From contig DAOUQK010000001.1 of NCBI GenBank assembly GCA_030625695.1, positions 1-48,240 on the forward strand: a DNA stretch of 48,240 nucleotides, written 5' to 3'. The position numbers and the translations under genes are program-made. Under the pieces are notes generated by a model that saw nothing but the letters and a program-made list of their open reading frames with translations, was not told the DNA's origin and did not search any database. Each line of letters opens with the position of its first letter. The stretch's first letter is position 1. This DNA comes from Paracoccaceae bacterium (GTDB taxonomy: Bacteria; Pseudomonadota; Alphaproteobacteria; Rhodobacterales; Rhodobacteraceae). Of the stretch, positions 1 to 9,444 are shown one piece after another.

Positions 1-525
1 TTCCGTGCCGACAATAACCGGCCGACGAAACGGGCGCATCCCGTGCAGGTAGACCATGGATTGCAACGCCCCGGTCGAAATCACCCCTTGCGGGCGCGCA
101 CCACCGATGAACCTTTGCGCCCGGCTGCTTTCGCGCACGCCGGTACACAGGACCACCCGTTCGGCTTGCAGTTCCATTGTGCCCTCGGTTGTGGTCAGGC
201 TTAGCCGCGCGTTGGGATGCAAGGCGGTGACAGTGCAACCGGTACGGATTTCGACACCGGCCGCACGCGCCTTTTGCACCATGGTCCGGGCATAATCCGG
301 GCCTTTCATCAGACGCTTGAACTCCCAAAACCCAAACGGGTAATGGCCGCAATGGCGTGGCACGCCGCCGGCCTGCGCCTCGCGTTCCAGAACCACCACA
401 TTGTCAACGCCGCGCGCCTTAAGCTCGGTCGCCAAAGCCAGCCCTGCCGGGCCACCGCCGACGATGGCGACAGTGCAGTTCAGTTTCGGGGTGTTCGCCG
501 TATGCGCCATTTGATCACTATTCAT
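1..525 (-). CDS. FAD/NAD(P)-dependent oxidoreductase, N-terminal part (cut by window edge)
   Basis: Reading the minus strand from the ATG at 525 gives 175 residues with no stop before the window edge. After a short leader the protein has a dinucleotide-binding fold, VAIVGGGPAGLALA, followed by an acidic strand end (VVVLERE). A CTGVRE segment about 130 residues in is typical of pyridine-nucleotide oxidoreductases of the HcnB/OoxA or GlpB-like partner type. The ATG overlaps the stop of the upstream flavoenzyme gene (ATGAATAG), so the two are translationally coupled and probably form one complex. An internal ATG at 510 is a possible alternative start. The C-terminus and any NAD domain lie outside the window, so the substrate cannot be named. 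Confidence 0.8.
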   Translation of the reverse strand, partial: MNSDQMAHTANTPKLNCTVAIVGGGPAGLALATELKARGVDNVVVLEREAQAGGVPRHCGHYPFGFWEFKRLMKGPDYARTMVQKARAAGVEIRTGCTVTALHPNARLSLTTTEGTMELQAERVVLCTGVRESSRAQRFIGGARPQGVISTGALQSMVYLHGMRPFRRPVIVGTE

Positions 526-1915
526 TGGCCACCCCAATCGGCGGATTTAACCGCCCCCGGGTAATCTCGGCCAGTGGCCCGGTGCAATAAAACCCCTGAC
601 AGCGCCCCATGCACACCCGCGTGCGTCGCTTTAACCCTTGCAGGGTGGCGGGCGGCATCGGGCCGTTCAGCACCGCTTCGATCTCGCGCCTTGTCACCAT
701 CTCGCAATGACAGACAATGCCGCCATGACCTGCGTTTTGCCAGTCGCGTGGGTGATAATCCGAAAGACGGTCGGGGGCGGGACAGATTGGCGCGCTGATC
801 GTACCGCCGGACAGCCCGACGCCTGTGTTCAGACGGGCCACATGTCGCGCGATGCCCAACGCCGCACTTAGACCGGTCGAACGGATGCCGCCGACGGTGA
901 TATAGTTCCGGGCCCGGTCCTGAGTTATCTGATAGTCCTGATGTTCCGTGGCCGGGCGCAGGCCGGCATAAGTGGTCGTGACCTCGTAGGTCGCCAAACC
1001 GGGCAGCATTTCGATGCCCTTGGCGCGCAGGTCTTGCAAGGCCTGCGCTTCGGTAGAAGCGTCTTCACGGCTGAGCTGTTCCTCGGCCGTTGGTCCCACG
1101 GCCAGATTGCCAAAGATGGTCCGGAATATCACCACGCCTTTGGTGGTGGTCGTTGGCACCGGCAGGATCACCGCCTTGAGCAGCTTCGAGGCCGGTTTGT
1201 CGAACACCACAAACTGCCCTTTGCGTGGTTTGATGGTAAATTCACTGGCCCCAAGCAGGCGTTGGTCAATCACATCGCCATAAAGCCCGGCGCAATTGAT
1301 CACTTGTTTGGCGTTTATTGCGCCACGACTGGTCTCGATCTCCCATTGCCCGCCGTCAAAACGCCCCGCCAGAACTTCGCAATCGCGCCGCAGGTCAGCG
1401 CCATTTACCAGTGCCTGCAAAACATAGGCGTGGGCGGTGGCCCATGGGTCGATCAGGAACTCTCCCGGAATGTCAAAACCACCCTTTAGGCTGGACGACA
1501 GTGCAGGCTCTCGCGCCAATATCCGGGCGCGGGTCATCATTGCCACATCATCCACACCGTTGGTGTGAGCCTTGTCGACCAGCCCCTCCAACCGGGCCAG
1601 TTGATCCGCGTCCCAGGCCAGAACCATGGCTCCGGATTTGAGAAGGGGCAGGTCCAGGCTTTCTCGTATCTCAAGATACTCAGCGTAGCCTTTGGCGATG
1701 CACGCCTGTTCCAGCGATCCGGGCGGCGCATCAAACCCGGTGTGCAGGATCGCGCTATTGGCCTTGGATGCACCGTCCAGAACATCACGGCCCTTTTCGA
1801 TCAGCACCACCCGCGCGCCATCCAGCGTGAACCGGCGCGCCATAGCGCATCCGACCACACCGGCACCGATGATGGCGACATCGTAGCAGTCTTGTTGCGG
1901 GGAGGGTGGGTTCAT
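518..1915 (-). CDS. GlpA/LhgO-like FAD-dependent oxidoreductase with C-terminal BFD-type [2Fe-2S] domain
   Basis: A flavoprotein of the DAO/glycerol-3-phosphate dehydrogenase superfamily. It has an N-terminal FAD motif (VAIIGAGVVGCAMAR) and an IEKG strand end, and ANSAILHTGFD is typical of GlpA and L-2-hydroxyglutarate oxidase relatives. The last 60 residues hold VCHCEMVT and CMGRCQGFYC, four-cysteine spacing of a BFD-like [2Fe-2S] domain as in anaerobic GlpA. The start is set at the ATG at 1915, because upstream in-frame codons lack a ribosome site and the FAD motif follows directly. It overlaps the next flavoenzyme gene, forming a two-subunit dehydrogenase module, and diverges from a DeoR-type regulator. 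A sugar alcohol, its phosphate or a hydroxyacid is a plausible substrate, but this is inference. Confidence 0.85.
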   Translation of the reverse strand: MNPPSPQQDCYDVAIIGAGVVGCAMARRFTLDGARVVLIEKGRDVLDGASKANSAILHTGFDAPPGSLEQACIAKGYAEYLEIRESLDLPLLKSGAMVLAWDADQLARLEGLVDKAHTNGVDDVAMMTRARILAREPALSSSLKGGFDIPGEFLIDPWATAHAYVLQALVNGADLRRDCEVLAGRFDGGQWEIETSRGAINAKQVINCAGLYGDVIDQRLLGASEFTIKPRKGQFVVFDKPASKLLKAVILPVPTTTTKGVVIFRTIFGNLAVGPTAEEQLSREDASTEAQALQDLRAKGIEMLPGLATYEVTTTYAGLRPATEHQDYQITQDRARNYITVGGIRSTGLSAALGIARHVARLNTGVGLSGGTISAPICPAPDRLSDYHPRDWQNAGHGGIVCHCEMVTRREIEAVLNGPMPPATLQGLKRRTRVCMGRCQGFYCTGPLAEITRGRLNPPIGVANE

Positions 1916-2106
1916 GAGGCTTCCAGTATGACAGCACATAAAGCTGCGCGTTTGGATCACAATACCGCGAAACAGTGTGGCTTGACAAGTTCGTGTTTGG
2001 CATTAGTGTGGATTAGGTAGCAAATAAGTTCCAAAGCACTGTCCAATAATCATGAGTAAAAACAAATGTATAGAGTATTTTATGACCATTTGGGCATATT
2101 CTTTGT

Positions 2107-2880
2107 ATGATTAACCAGCGCGCCATTCTGAAACCAAAGGTCCGTCAGGCACAAATCAGCGATCTGATTGCCAAACGCGGCAAGGTGCGTGTCGAGGACT
2201 TGGCCGCGAGGTTTGACATCTCCACCGAAACCATTCGCCGCGACCTGACGACGCTGGCTAACGCCGGGCATATCCGCAAGGTGCATGGTGGTGCCCGGCC
2301 GGTTACGCCCATCGGTGAAGGTGGTTTTGAGGCGCGCATGCGGCGCAATGCTCTGGCCAAGCGATTGATCGCTGAAAAGGTGGTTGGTTTGGTGACGCCG
2401 GGACAAACCCTGTTTCTTGATACCGGGTCGACCACCCTGATCTGCGCCGAGGCGCTGGCGCGGGTCAGGCGGCTGACCATCATCACCAATTCCACCCGTA
2501 TCGCTGATACATTCGCCAAAGGCAGCGGTGGTGCAGATGTGTACCTCTTGGGCGGGCTTTATCGGGGTGACAATGCCCAGACGGTCGGGGCATCCACGGC
2601 GCGCGATATTGCAAAGTATCGTGCCGATACAGCGATCATCACCATTGGTGCATTGGACAAAGGCGGGGTGATGGACTTTTCGAGCCACGAGGCAGAGGTG
2701 GCGCGGGCAATGATTGCTTCGGCCATCAACCTGCGGGTGCTGGCGGATCATACAAAATTCAACCGGTCTGCGTCTTTCCGGCTCTGTCCATTGGCGGGTA
2801 TTGATCAACTTGTAGTGGATAAATCCCCCGATGCGGACCTGTTGGATGCATTGGAAATCAGCGGCGTCGAGGTCATTTGA
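2107..2880 (+). CDS. DeoR/GlpR-family transcriptional regulator
   Basis: A 257-residue repressor of the DeoR family. The N-terminal winged helix-turn-helix (about residues 10-65) contains VRVEDLAARFDISTETIRRD, the family signature, followed by GHIRKVHGGA. The C-terminal DeoR sensor domain (about 80-240) has LFLDTGSTT and SSHEAEVARAM, the phosphosugar-isomerase-like fold that normally senses a phosphorylated sugar or polyol. It lies between the divergent flavoenzyme pair and the TRAP transporter and probably controls both. The effector is not evident from sequence. The 191-base divergent region upstream is AT-rich and likely holds both promoters, but I could not fix an operator. Confidence 0.88.
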   Translation: MINQRAILKPKVRQAQISDLIAKRGKVRVEDLAARFDISTETIRRDLTTLANAGHIRKVHGGARPVTPIGEGGFEARMRRNALAKRLIAEKVVGLVTPGQTLFLDTGSTTLICAEALARVRRLTIITNSTRIADTFAKGSGGADVYLLGGLYRGDNAQTVGASTARDIAKYRADTAIITIGALDKGGVMDFSSHEAEVARAMIASAINLRVLADHTKFNRSASFRLCPLAGIDQLVVDKSPDADLLDALEISGVEVI

Positions 2881-2998
2881 TGACAAACAATTTTGACCAA
2901 ATGGAAAAAACCTTTGGTCGCGCCCTTGACGGACCCCGGATAAATATCATGCAGTGGGCGGACGGGGTGGAACAGGATAGTTTGAGAGGGGCCAAGAC

Positions 2999-3508
2999 TT
3001 GCCAACAATAGCCGTAACATATGTGCGCGTGGTCGACCGGTTCAACTATCTGGTCGGGCGGGTGATGATGTACGGCATCTTTGTTCTGATGGCGGTACTG
3101 ATGTGGTCGACGTTTTCCAAGCAAGCATTCATCATCCCGTCGTACTGGACACTGGAAGTGGCGCAATACGTCCTTGTGGCCTATTATCTGGTGGGCGGTG
3201 CCTATTCGATCCAGCTGGGCGCGAATGTTCGTATGGACCTGTTTTACGAAAACTGGACGACCCGCAAAAAGGCCTGGGTCGATAGTTTCACCATTTTCAT
3301 GCTGATCTTTTATCTGGGTGTGATGCTGTATGGCGGCCTTGATTCGATGATGTATTCGATCAAAACCCAACAACATTCGGCATCCCTTTGGCGGCCACTG
3401 ATCTGGCCGGTCAAGGCGGTGATGTGTACCGGCATTGCGATGATGCTGCTACAAGCCATTTCGGAACTGATCAAAGACGTGGCCACCTTGCGCGGAAAGA
3501 CCATTTAA
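2999..3508 (+). CDS. TRAP transporter small permease (DctQ-like)
   Basis: A 169-residue integral membrane protein with four hydrophobic segments and the family feature YSIQLGANVRMDLFY after the second helix, as in DctQ small permeases. The start is assigned to the TTG at 2999 because AGAGGGG lies about seven bases before it and no ATG in frame has a comparable site. The stop TAA abuts the ATG of the large permease gene. Together with the next two genes it forms a complete TRAP system driven by an ion gradient. A small inverted repeat (GACCAAA/TTTGGTC, 2895-2919) in the gap before it could be an operator, but support is weak. Confidence 0.85.
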   Translation: MPTIAVTYVRVVDRFNYLVGRVMMYGIFVLMAVLMWSTFSKQAFIIPSYWTLEVAQYVLVAYYLVGGAYSIQLGANVRMDLFYENWTTRKKAWVDSFTIFMLIFYLGVMLYGGLDSMMYSIKTQQHSASLWRPLIWPVKAVMCTGIAMMLLQAISELIKDVATLRGKTI

Positions 3509-5014
3509 ATGCCTCAGGAATACATCGCCCTTTTCATGTTCGCCTCGATGATGCTGATGCTGATGTCGGGCCAGCGGGTGTTCGGGGCCATCGGGGCGAT
3601 TGCCGCCATTGCCGCGTTGACCCTTTGGGGCGGTGGTGGCGGCACGGACATTCCGTTTTCGGCAGCGATGAAGCTGATGAAATGGTATCCGATGCTGACC
3701 CTGCCGATGTTCATTTTTATGGGTTATGTACTTTCTGAAAGTAAGATAGCGGACGATTTGTACAAAATGTTCCACGTCTGGATGGGTCCGGTAAGTGGCG
3801 GTCTGGCAATCGGTACCATCGGGTTGATGGTGCTAATTTCGGCGATGAACGGTCTGTCAGTCGCGGGCATGGCGATTGGGGCGACCATTGCTTTGCCGGA
3901 ACTTCTCCGGCGGGGTTATGACAAAAAGATGGTCACGGGGGTGATTCAGGCCGGGTCATCCTTGGGTATTCTGGTACCACCTTCGGTGGTTCTGGTGCTC
4001 TATGCGATGATCGCGCGGCAACCTGTGGGCAAGCTGTGGTTGGCCGGTATCGTGCCGGGGCTGATGATGGCGACGATGTTCATCATCTACATCTTTATCC
4101 GCTGCAAAATTAACCCGAAACTTGGCCCGGTTCTGAAGAAAGAAGAGCTGGCCGAGTATCAGAACATCTCTAATATTCCGATCCGCCTTAACTATGTGGT
4201 GGTGGCCATGCTGGCGCTGGTGCCGGTGTTCATCAAGTTTGATCTTCTGTCCAGCCGCGATATCCTGATCTTCTGCATGGCTTCAGCGGCGATCTTTCTG
4301 ATCTTCCGCCGCAACCCGACCTTTTACACTGACGTCTTTGTCAAAGAGAAAAACCGTCTGTTGATGTCCGGCCTTCTGCCCCTGGTGATCTTCTTTGCCA
4401 TGATGATCCCGTTCATCTCGGGCTGGACCTCGCTGGTTGAAAGCTCGGCCATTGGGGCGATAACCGCTTTTGCCGCCGCCTTCCTCAAGGGGCGCATGAC
4501 CCGCGCTGTGTTCGAAGTTTCGGTTCGCCAGACCCTGGCCATTTCCTGCATGTTCATGCTGATCGTCATGGCCGCACTGGGGTTTGGCGCGGTGTTTGAC
4601 GGGTTGGGGGCTGCGCGTGCCATTGACGGGTTGTTCCGTGAACAGATGGGGCTAAGCCCCTGGACCATCCTGATCCTGATGCAGCTTTCGTTCCTGATTA
4701 TGGGCACGTTTCTGGATGACACAGCCATGCTGGTCATCGTGGCACCCCTGTATGTGCCTCTGGTCAAAATCCTTGGATTCGATCTGATCTGGTACGGGGT
4801 GCTGTACACGATCACCACGCAAATCGCCTATATGACGCCGCCGTTTGGATATAACCTTTTCTTGATGAGGGCGATGGCACCAAAAGAGATTACTATCACC
4901 GATATCTACTCGTCCATCGTGCCATTCGTGCTGGTGATGGTCGTGGCATTGGCAACCCTGATGGTGTTCCCCAATATCGCCCTTTGGCTGCCAAACTATA
5001 TCTACGCACGATAA
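3509..5014 (+). CDS. TRAP transporter large permease (DctM-like)
   Basis: A 501-residue membrane protein, somewhat longer than the usual roughly 430 because of a hydrophilic stretch with two extra hydrophobic segments near residues 205-280. Multiple membrane helices and the motifs SGLSVAGMAIGAT-like (seen here as NGLSVAGMAIGAT), AGSSLGILVPPSVVLVLYAMI and TPPFGYNLFLM identify the DctM family. It transports the ligand delivered by the periplasmic DctP. The gene starts one base after the DctQ stop and is followed 52 bases later by dctP. The elongated central region places it in the FcbT2/3 or DctM-long subgroup and does not by itself reveal the substrate. Confidence 0.9.
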   Translation: MPQEYIALFMFASMMLMLMSGQRVFGAIGAIAAIAALTLWGGGGGTDIPFSAAMKLMKWYPMLTLPMFIFMGYVLSESKIADDLYKMFHVWMGPVSGGLAIGTIGLMVLISAMNGLSVAGMAIGATIALPELLRRGYDKKMVTGVIQAGSSLGILVPPSVVLVLYAMIARQPVGKLWLAGIVPGLMMATMFIIYIFIRCKINPKLGPVLKKEELAEYQNISNIPIRLNYVVVAMLALVPVFIKFDLLSSRDILIFCMASAAIFLIFRRNPTFYTDVFVKEKNRLLMSGLLPLVIFFAMMIPFISGWTSLVESSAIGAITAFAAAFLKGRMTRAVFEVSVRQTLAISCMFMLIVMAALGFGAVFDGLGAARAIDGLFREQMGLSPWTILILMQLSFLIMGTFLDDTAMLVIVAPLYVPLVKILGFDLIWYGVLYTITTQIAYMTPPFGYNLFLMRAMAPKEITITDIYSSIVPFVLVMVVALATLMVFPNIALWLPNYIYAR

Positions 5015-5066
5015 CCAGAACCCCGGAACACGGGGCAAACTATTAACGATAACCCAGGAGGATACT

Positions 5067-6107
5067 ATGACTACCAGACGTAAGTTTATCACCACCGCCG
5101 GTGTCGGCGGCGTTGCCGCATTGGCCGCACCAAACGTGGTACGCGCGCAGTCCAAGATCAAATGGCGGATGCAAACCTATTCCGGCGCACCCTTGGGCGC
5201 GCACGTCATCAAGCCGCAGATCGAAGCCTTCAACAAGGCCGCCAACGGTGAGATGGAGATCGAGCTGTTCTACGCAGACCAACTGGTGCCGACGGACGAA
5301 TTGTTCCGCGCCATGCAGAACGGTACGCTGGATGCGGTCCAGTCGGACGATGCGACCATGGCGTCGCCTGTCGATATCTCGGACTTTGGCGGCTATTTCC
5401 CGTTCTCGTCGCGCTATTCACTCGACCTGCCGGTGTTGTTTGAACGCTATGGTCTGAACGAAATCTGGGCCGAAGCTTATGGCGAAGTCGAGAACGTCAC
5501 CTGGCTGGGTGCCGGTGCCTGGGACCCTCTGCATATCTTCACGGTCAACAAACCCATCCGCTCGCTGGCCGATATGGCCGGCCTTCGGGTGTTCGGGGTG
5601 CCAACGGCGGGTCGTTTCCTGGCGCGTTACGGCCTGATCCCGGTGACAGTGCCGTGGGAAGACGTCGACGTTGCCATGCAGACCGGCGAACTGGACGGTG
5701 TGGCCTGGTGTGGCTTTACCGAAGCTTACGAAGTGGGTTGGGCCGACATCTGCAACTATGCGCTGCTGAACAACGTCACAGGTGCGTGGTGTGGGTCGTA
5801 TTTTGCCAATAGCGAAAGCTGGGCCAAAGTACCGCCGCATTTGCAAGAGCTGTTCAAGATCACCATCGACCAGTCGCATTATTATCGTCAGGTCTGGTAT
5901 TGGGGTGGTGAGGCCGACCTGCGGGTCAACGGCAACAAGATGGAGCTGACCTCGATCCCTCAGGACGAATGGAACACCGTTGTTTCCGACGCCGAAGGTT
6001 TCTGGGACGAGTTGGCATCGCGCAGCCCACGGGCAGCCAAAGTGATCGACATCTTCAAGGAATACACCACGGTGATGGAGAAAGCTGGCGTGCCTTACCG
6101 TTACTAA
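5067..6107 (+). CDS. TRAP transporter substrate-binding protein (DctP-like)
   Basis: A 346-residue periplasmic solute receptor. The N-terminus MTTRRKFITTAGVGGVAALA is a Tat-like signal, with cleavage likely after VVRAQ. The mature part has the DctP pattern: QMRxxx-type strand at KIKWRMQTY, LFRAMQNGTLDAVQ, and the ligand helix region SLADMAGLRV, where an Arg normally binds a carboxylate. A clear GGAGG ribosome site precedes the ATG. Gene order Q-M-P with a DeoR regulator upstream suggests uptake of the substrate oxidised by the divergent flavoenzymes, perhaps a hydroxy- or sugar acid (inference). A terminator follows at 6130. Confidence 0.9.
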   Translation: MTTRRKFITTAGVGGVAALAAPNVVRAQSKIKWRMQTYSGAPLGAHVIKPQIEAFNKAANGEMEIELFYADQLVPTDELFRAMQNGTLDAVQSDDATMASPVDISDFGGYFPFSSRYSLDLPVLFERYGLNEIWAEAYGEVENVTWLGAGAWDPLHIFTVNKPIRSLADMAGLRVFGVPTAGRFLARYGLIPVTVPWEDVDVAMQTGELDGVAWCGFTEAYEVGWADICNYALLNNVTGAWCGSYFANSESWAKVPPHLQELFKITIDQSHYYRQVWYWGGEADLRVNGNKMELTSIPQDEWNTVVSDAEGFWDELASRSPRAAKVIDIFKEYTTVMEKAGVPYRY

Positions 6108-6129
6108 CTGGGTTCTTTCGAGATTTGAG

Positions 6130-6160
6130 AAAGGGCGCGGCCATCTGGTCGCGCCCTTTT
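6130..6160 (+). terminator. Rho-independent terminator of the first TRAP operon
   Basis: A GC-rich hairpin, AAAGGGCGCGGCC / GGTCGCGCCCTTTT with a 4-base ATCT loop and a short T tract, begins 23 bases after the dctP stop. It is nearly symmetric and could also act on transcripts arriving from the minus strand. Confidence 0.8.
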
Positions 6161-6192
6161 CGCTTGTGTTATGCGCATTCCGACCGGAAATT

Positions 6193-6266
6193 CGTAGGGT
6201 GGGTTTTCAACCCACCTTCCCTAAAGAGTTGGCGGGAAGGATGGTGGGTTGAAAACCCACCCTACG
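6193..6266. repeat. Dispersed inverted-repeat element, copy 1
   Basis: A 74-base element with perfect 24-base terminal inverted repeats beginning CGTAGGGTGGGTTTT and ending in the reverse complement. Each arm is itself palindromic (GGTGGGTT...AACCCACC), so it can fold as one long stem or as two small hairpins. It lies between convergent genes, five bases from the stop of the permease gene at 6272. Three related copies occur at 31234, 38377 and 42294. Confidence 0.85.
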
Positions 6267-6271
6267 TCATA

Positions 6272-8281
6272 TCAGCCAGATTTCCGCCAGGCTTCGGACC
6301 TGCGCAATATTCGCTGTGACGCCAGTGCATGAATCACCCGTGCCGCCGCATTGGTGTAAAATATCATCATCCCCATCGCCGCCGCCGGGGCAATGTCGCC
6401 TGCGTCATCCATGTTCAGAACTGCCACCGACGCCAGTTTGGTGTCCGTCGAATAAAGGAATACCACCGCCGAAACCGTGGTCATTGCATTGACGAACAGA
6501 TAGATCGAAATGTTCAGGATCGCTGGCATCGACACCGGCACAGTGACCTGGCGAAACAGCTTGTAAAACGGCTGTTTGAGCGAGGATGAAACGCTCTCAA
6601 ACTCGACATCCATCTGTTTCAGGGCCGTCACCGCCGTCAGGTGCGACACGGTGTAAAAGTGGGTTACGGTCGAGACCACCAGAATGATCATCGTGCCGTA
6701 GATGAAGTTCAAAGGATTGGCCGGATTGTTGAAGAAAAAGATATACGCCAGCCCCAGCACCATGCCCGGGACCGCCATCGGCAACATCGCCAACATCTGG
6801 AACATGGCCCGCCCCTTTTCGAACCCTTTGGTTTTCTCAACCATATAGGCCCCAAGAAACACCACAACCGTACCAATGATCGCCGTCAGGATCGCCAGGA
6901 TCAGCGAGTTTTGATATGCCCCCCAACCGCCACCATCCATCAGGTCAAAGTTATAGTTTTTCAGTGACAGGCTGAGGTTATACGGCCAGAATTTGATCAG
7001 GGCCGCGTATTGGCAAACGGCGATGATGCCGACCAGAAAGATCGAGACAAGCGTGGCATAGCCCAGGAATATCCGGTCAAACAGCCGGTTCACCTTGGGT
7101 TCAAAAACCACCGACCGGGCCGACAACAAAGCCACCTGTTTCTTTTGCACCTGCCGGTCAATGCCAAAGGCCAAGATTGCCGGCACCAGCAGGACAACGG
7201 ACACCACTGCGCCCATTTCAAAGTTTTGCTGGCCGATCACCTGTTTATAGATATCCACCGCCAGCATGTTGAACTGCCCGCCGATCACCTTGGGCAGGCC
7301 AAAATCGGTGATCACCAGATTGAACACCACAAACGACGCCGAAAATAACCCGTATCGCGCGCCCGGAATGGTTACCGTCCAGAAGGTTTTCCAGCGGCTT
7401 GCTTTCAACGAAACCGCCGCCTCGTACAGGCGCGCGTCTGATATCGAAAGGGCGGTCGAGATGATGATCATCGCATGCGGAAAGGTGAAAAATACCGACC
7501 CGATGACTATACCGATGGGGCCATAAATGCTGTTGCCCAGCAGGAATTCCCTGAGCATCCCCTGATTGCCAAACAGGTAAATCAGGGCGATTCCCGGCAG
7601 CAGCGAAGGCACCAGAATGGGCAGCATGGCAACAGCGCGGAACAACCCCTTGAAGCGCATGCAACTACGCGCAAGTGCATAGGCGAACCAGAATGCCAGG
7701 GTCACGGTAATGACCGTCGAAATCGCGGCGATAAGCATCGAATTCTGGATCGACCGGAACAGGGCAGGGGTGGAAAAGTAGGTTTTGAAGTTGGAGAACC
7801 CGATGTCTTTTTGTGGCCGGATCACCAGACGGCGGAATTCATTGCTGGTATAGCTTGCCCATTCCTGCCCCTTGTGGCGTTCGGAATTCGCCAGATAAAC
7901 GCTTGTGTCACTGGTATTGCGAAACCGGTACATGACGGGCGAGCGAAAGCTGAAATCGGGGAACAGTTTGGTCAGACCCAATCGCCCTCCTGAGCCGGTC
8001 GAAAGCGCAGGCGCGTCGAAAACCTCTTGCTCGGCGTTCAGCGCCTCCAGTGATTGTGCGGGTGCTTCGAACACGCCTTCCGGGGTGCTGACCTGAACCT
8101 CGTATCCGGTCAGATCGAACCGATAGGTCGAAAACGATTTGGACAGCATCGCGTATAATGGCAGGGCCAGGGCCACCACCAGATACAGCGCAATAACCCC
8201 CATGAACGCCCGTTGGGTCCAGTCATCGCGGCCCAGTTTTGGTTTAACAAAAGGCCGCGGGATATCGGCGACACTGGCCAT
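6272..8281 (-). CDS. ABC transporter permease, fused two-domain type (2-aminoethylphosphonate family, AepW/PhnU2-like)
   Basis: A 669-residue membrane protein with two binding-protein-dependent permease domains in tandem (about residues 180-370 and 455-650). Each carries an EAA loop; the first reads YEAAVSLKASRWKTFWTVTIPGA and the second ends SSSLKQPFYKLFRQVTVP. An extra soluble segment of roughly 110 residues after the first helix (about 50-160) probably lies in the periplasm. Fused permeases of this size are typical of Fe(III)/spermidine-like importers and of the 2-aminoethylphosphonate group. The start ATG overlaps the stop of the ATPase gene (TGATG), giving a three-gene importer. The phosphonate assignment rests mainly on the partner binding protein. 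Confidence 0.82.
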   Translation of the reverse strand: MASVADIPRPFVKPKLGRDDWTQRAFMGVIALYLVVALALPLYAMLSKSFSTYRFDLTGYEVQVSTPEGVFEAPAQSLEALNAEQEVFDAPALSTGSGGRLGLTKLFPDFSFRSPVMYRFRNTSDTSVYLANSERHKGQEWASYTSNEFRRLVIRPQKDIGFSNFKTYFSTPALFRSIQNSMLIAAISTVITVTLAFWFAYALARSCMRFKGLFRAVAMLPILVPSLLPGIALIYLFGNQGMLREFLLGNSIYGPIGIVIGSVFFTFPHAMIIISTALSISDARLYEAAVSLKASRWKTFWTVTIPGARYGLFSASFVVFNLVITDFGLPKVIGGQFNMLAVDIYKQVIGQQNFEMGAVVSVVLLVPAILAFGIDRQVQKKQVALLSARSVVFEPKVNRLFDRIFLGYATLVSIFLVGIIAVCQYAALIKFWPYNLSLSLKNYNFDLMDGGGWGAYQNSLILAILTAIIGTVVVFLGAYMVEKTKGFEKGRAMFQMLAMLPMAVPGMVLGLAYIFFFNNPANPLNFIYGTMIILVVSTVTHFYTVSHLTAVTALKQMDVEFESVSSSLKQPFYKLFRQVTVPVSMPAILNISIYLFVNAMTTVSAVVFLYSTDTKLASVAVLNMDDAGDIAPAAAMGMMIFYTNAAARVIHALASQRILRRSEAWRKSG

Positions 8282-9372
8282 CAGGATTGACCTTGGGCGG
8301 GAAATACCCTGAGGCTCTCTGGTGGCAGTTCGATGGTCAGGGAACGGCCGGTTTTCAAGCCCATCCGCCGCACGGCGTTGATTGAAAAGTTGGTGGTCAG
8401 GGGCTGATCAACATGGCTTGCCCCTTTTAGTTGCGCGCGCCAATAGGTGCCGAGAAACTCCATTTCGGTGATCGAGACTTCAAAGGAATTTACCGGTTTC
8501 CCGCCTGCGTCCTCATGCGGCACAATGTTCTCGGGCCGGATGGCGACTATTACATCGGTCCCTTTGGTGAATTCGTGGTGCGCGCACGTCAGAGTCCTGC
8601 CGCCAATCGTTACAGTGCCTCTGGTCCCGACACGCCCAGTTATCTGGTTCATCTCACCAATGAAATCGGCGACAAAAAGGCTGGCCGGATCGCGGTAAAT
8701 CTCTAACGGTGTGCCGACCTGTTCGATGGTGCCGTGGTTCATCACCACAATCCGGTCGGCCATCGACAGGGCCTCTTCCTGATCGTGGGTCACCATCACG
8801 GTGGTGATGCCCAGTTTGCGCTGTAATTCCTTGACCTCGTGGCGCAGGAACACCCGCACCTTGGCGTCGAGCGCCGACAGGGGTTCGTCCAGCAACAACA
8901 ACCCCGGGTCGGTGGCAATGGCGCGGGCCAGGGCGATGCGCTGCTGCTGCCCGCCGGAAAGTTGTGCCGGGTATTTGTCGCCCTGATCCGGCAGGCCGAC
9001 CAGTTCCAGCAATTCAGTCACCCGGGCGGCAATAGCTGGTTTGGAACGGCCTTCGTTTTCAAGGCCATAGGCGATGTTGCGGGTGATGGTCAAATTTGGG
9101 AACAGGGCATAAGACTGAAACACAATGCCAAAATCCCGCTCGGACGGGGGCAGGGTGGATATGTTCTGCCCGGCCTGTTCAACCCGCCCCGAGGTTTGCA
9201 GATCAAGTCCGGCAATGGCCCGCAGCAACGTGGTTTTGCCACAGCCTGAAGGGCCAAGAAAACAAATGAATTCACCTTCATCAATGCTCAGGGAAATATC
9301 CTGAAGGGCAACAAAGTCGCCGAAATTCTTCCACAGGTTATCAATGCGTAGATAGGGGCGGCTTTGGGTCAT
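8281..9372 (-). CDS. ABC transporter ATP-binding protein (2-aminoethylphosphonate family, AepV/PhnT-like)
   Basis: A 363-residue ATPase with Walker A GPSGCGKTT, signature LSGGQQQRIALARA, Walker B LLLLDEPLSALD and the switch His in VMVTHDQEEA. A C-terminal TOBE-like region (about 245-355) follows, as in PotA/FbpC ATPases. It energises the permease encoded by the overlapping downstream gene. The ATG at 9372 is preferred; a GTG four codons upstream is an alternative with no better ribosome site. A terminator-like hairpin separates it from the binding-protein gene, which should lower ATPase and permease expression relative to the receptor. Confidence 0.87.
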   Translation of the reverse strand: MTQSRPYLRIDNLWKNFGDFVALQDISLSIDEGEFICFLGPSGCGKTTLLRAIAGLDLQTSGRVEQAGQNISTLPPSERDFGIVFQSYALFPNLTITRNIAYGLENEGRSKPAIAARVTELLELVGLPDQGDKYPAQLSGGQQQRIALARAIATDPGLLLLDEPLSALDAKVRVFLRHEVKELQRKLGITTVMVTHDQEEALSMADRIVVMNHGTIEQVGTPLEIYRDPASLFVADFIGEMNQITGRVGTRGTVTIGGRTLTCAHHEFTKGTDVIVAIRPENIVPHEDAGGKPVNSFEVSITEMEFLGTYWRAQLKGASHVDQPLTTNFSINAVRRMGLKTGRSLTIELPPESLRVFPAQGQS

Positions 9373-9405
9373 ATTCGCTTTCACGCGTTTGATGCAGGTG
9401 CAAAA

Positions 9406-9427
9406 GGGGCGGCCATGTGGCCGCCCC
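9406..9427 (-). terminator. Attenuator/terminator hairpin after the phosphonate-type binding protein gene
   Basis: On the minus strand GGGGCGGCC ACAT GGCCGCCCC is followed by TTTT, 18 bases past the binding-protein stop and before the ATPase gene. A partial terminator here would give more receptor than transporter, a common arrangement in ABC importer operons. Confidence 0.72.
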
Positions 9428-9444
9428 CATGCGTTGTGACAATG

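Noticed and set aside
941..1489. Long plus-strand frame opposite the GlpA-like gene, and similar long antisense frames elsewhere (for example 2080-2886 minus, 37134-38099 minus, 42571-43458 plus)
   Set aside because: These mirror the codon structure of the real genes on the other strand, have no family features and low-complexity compositions.
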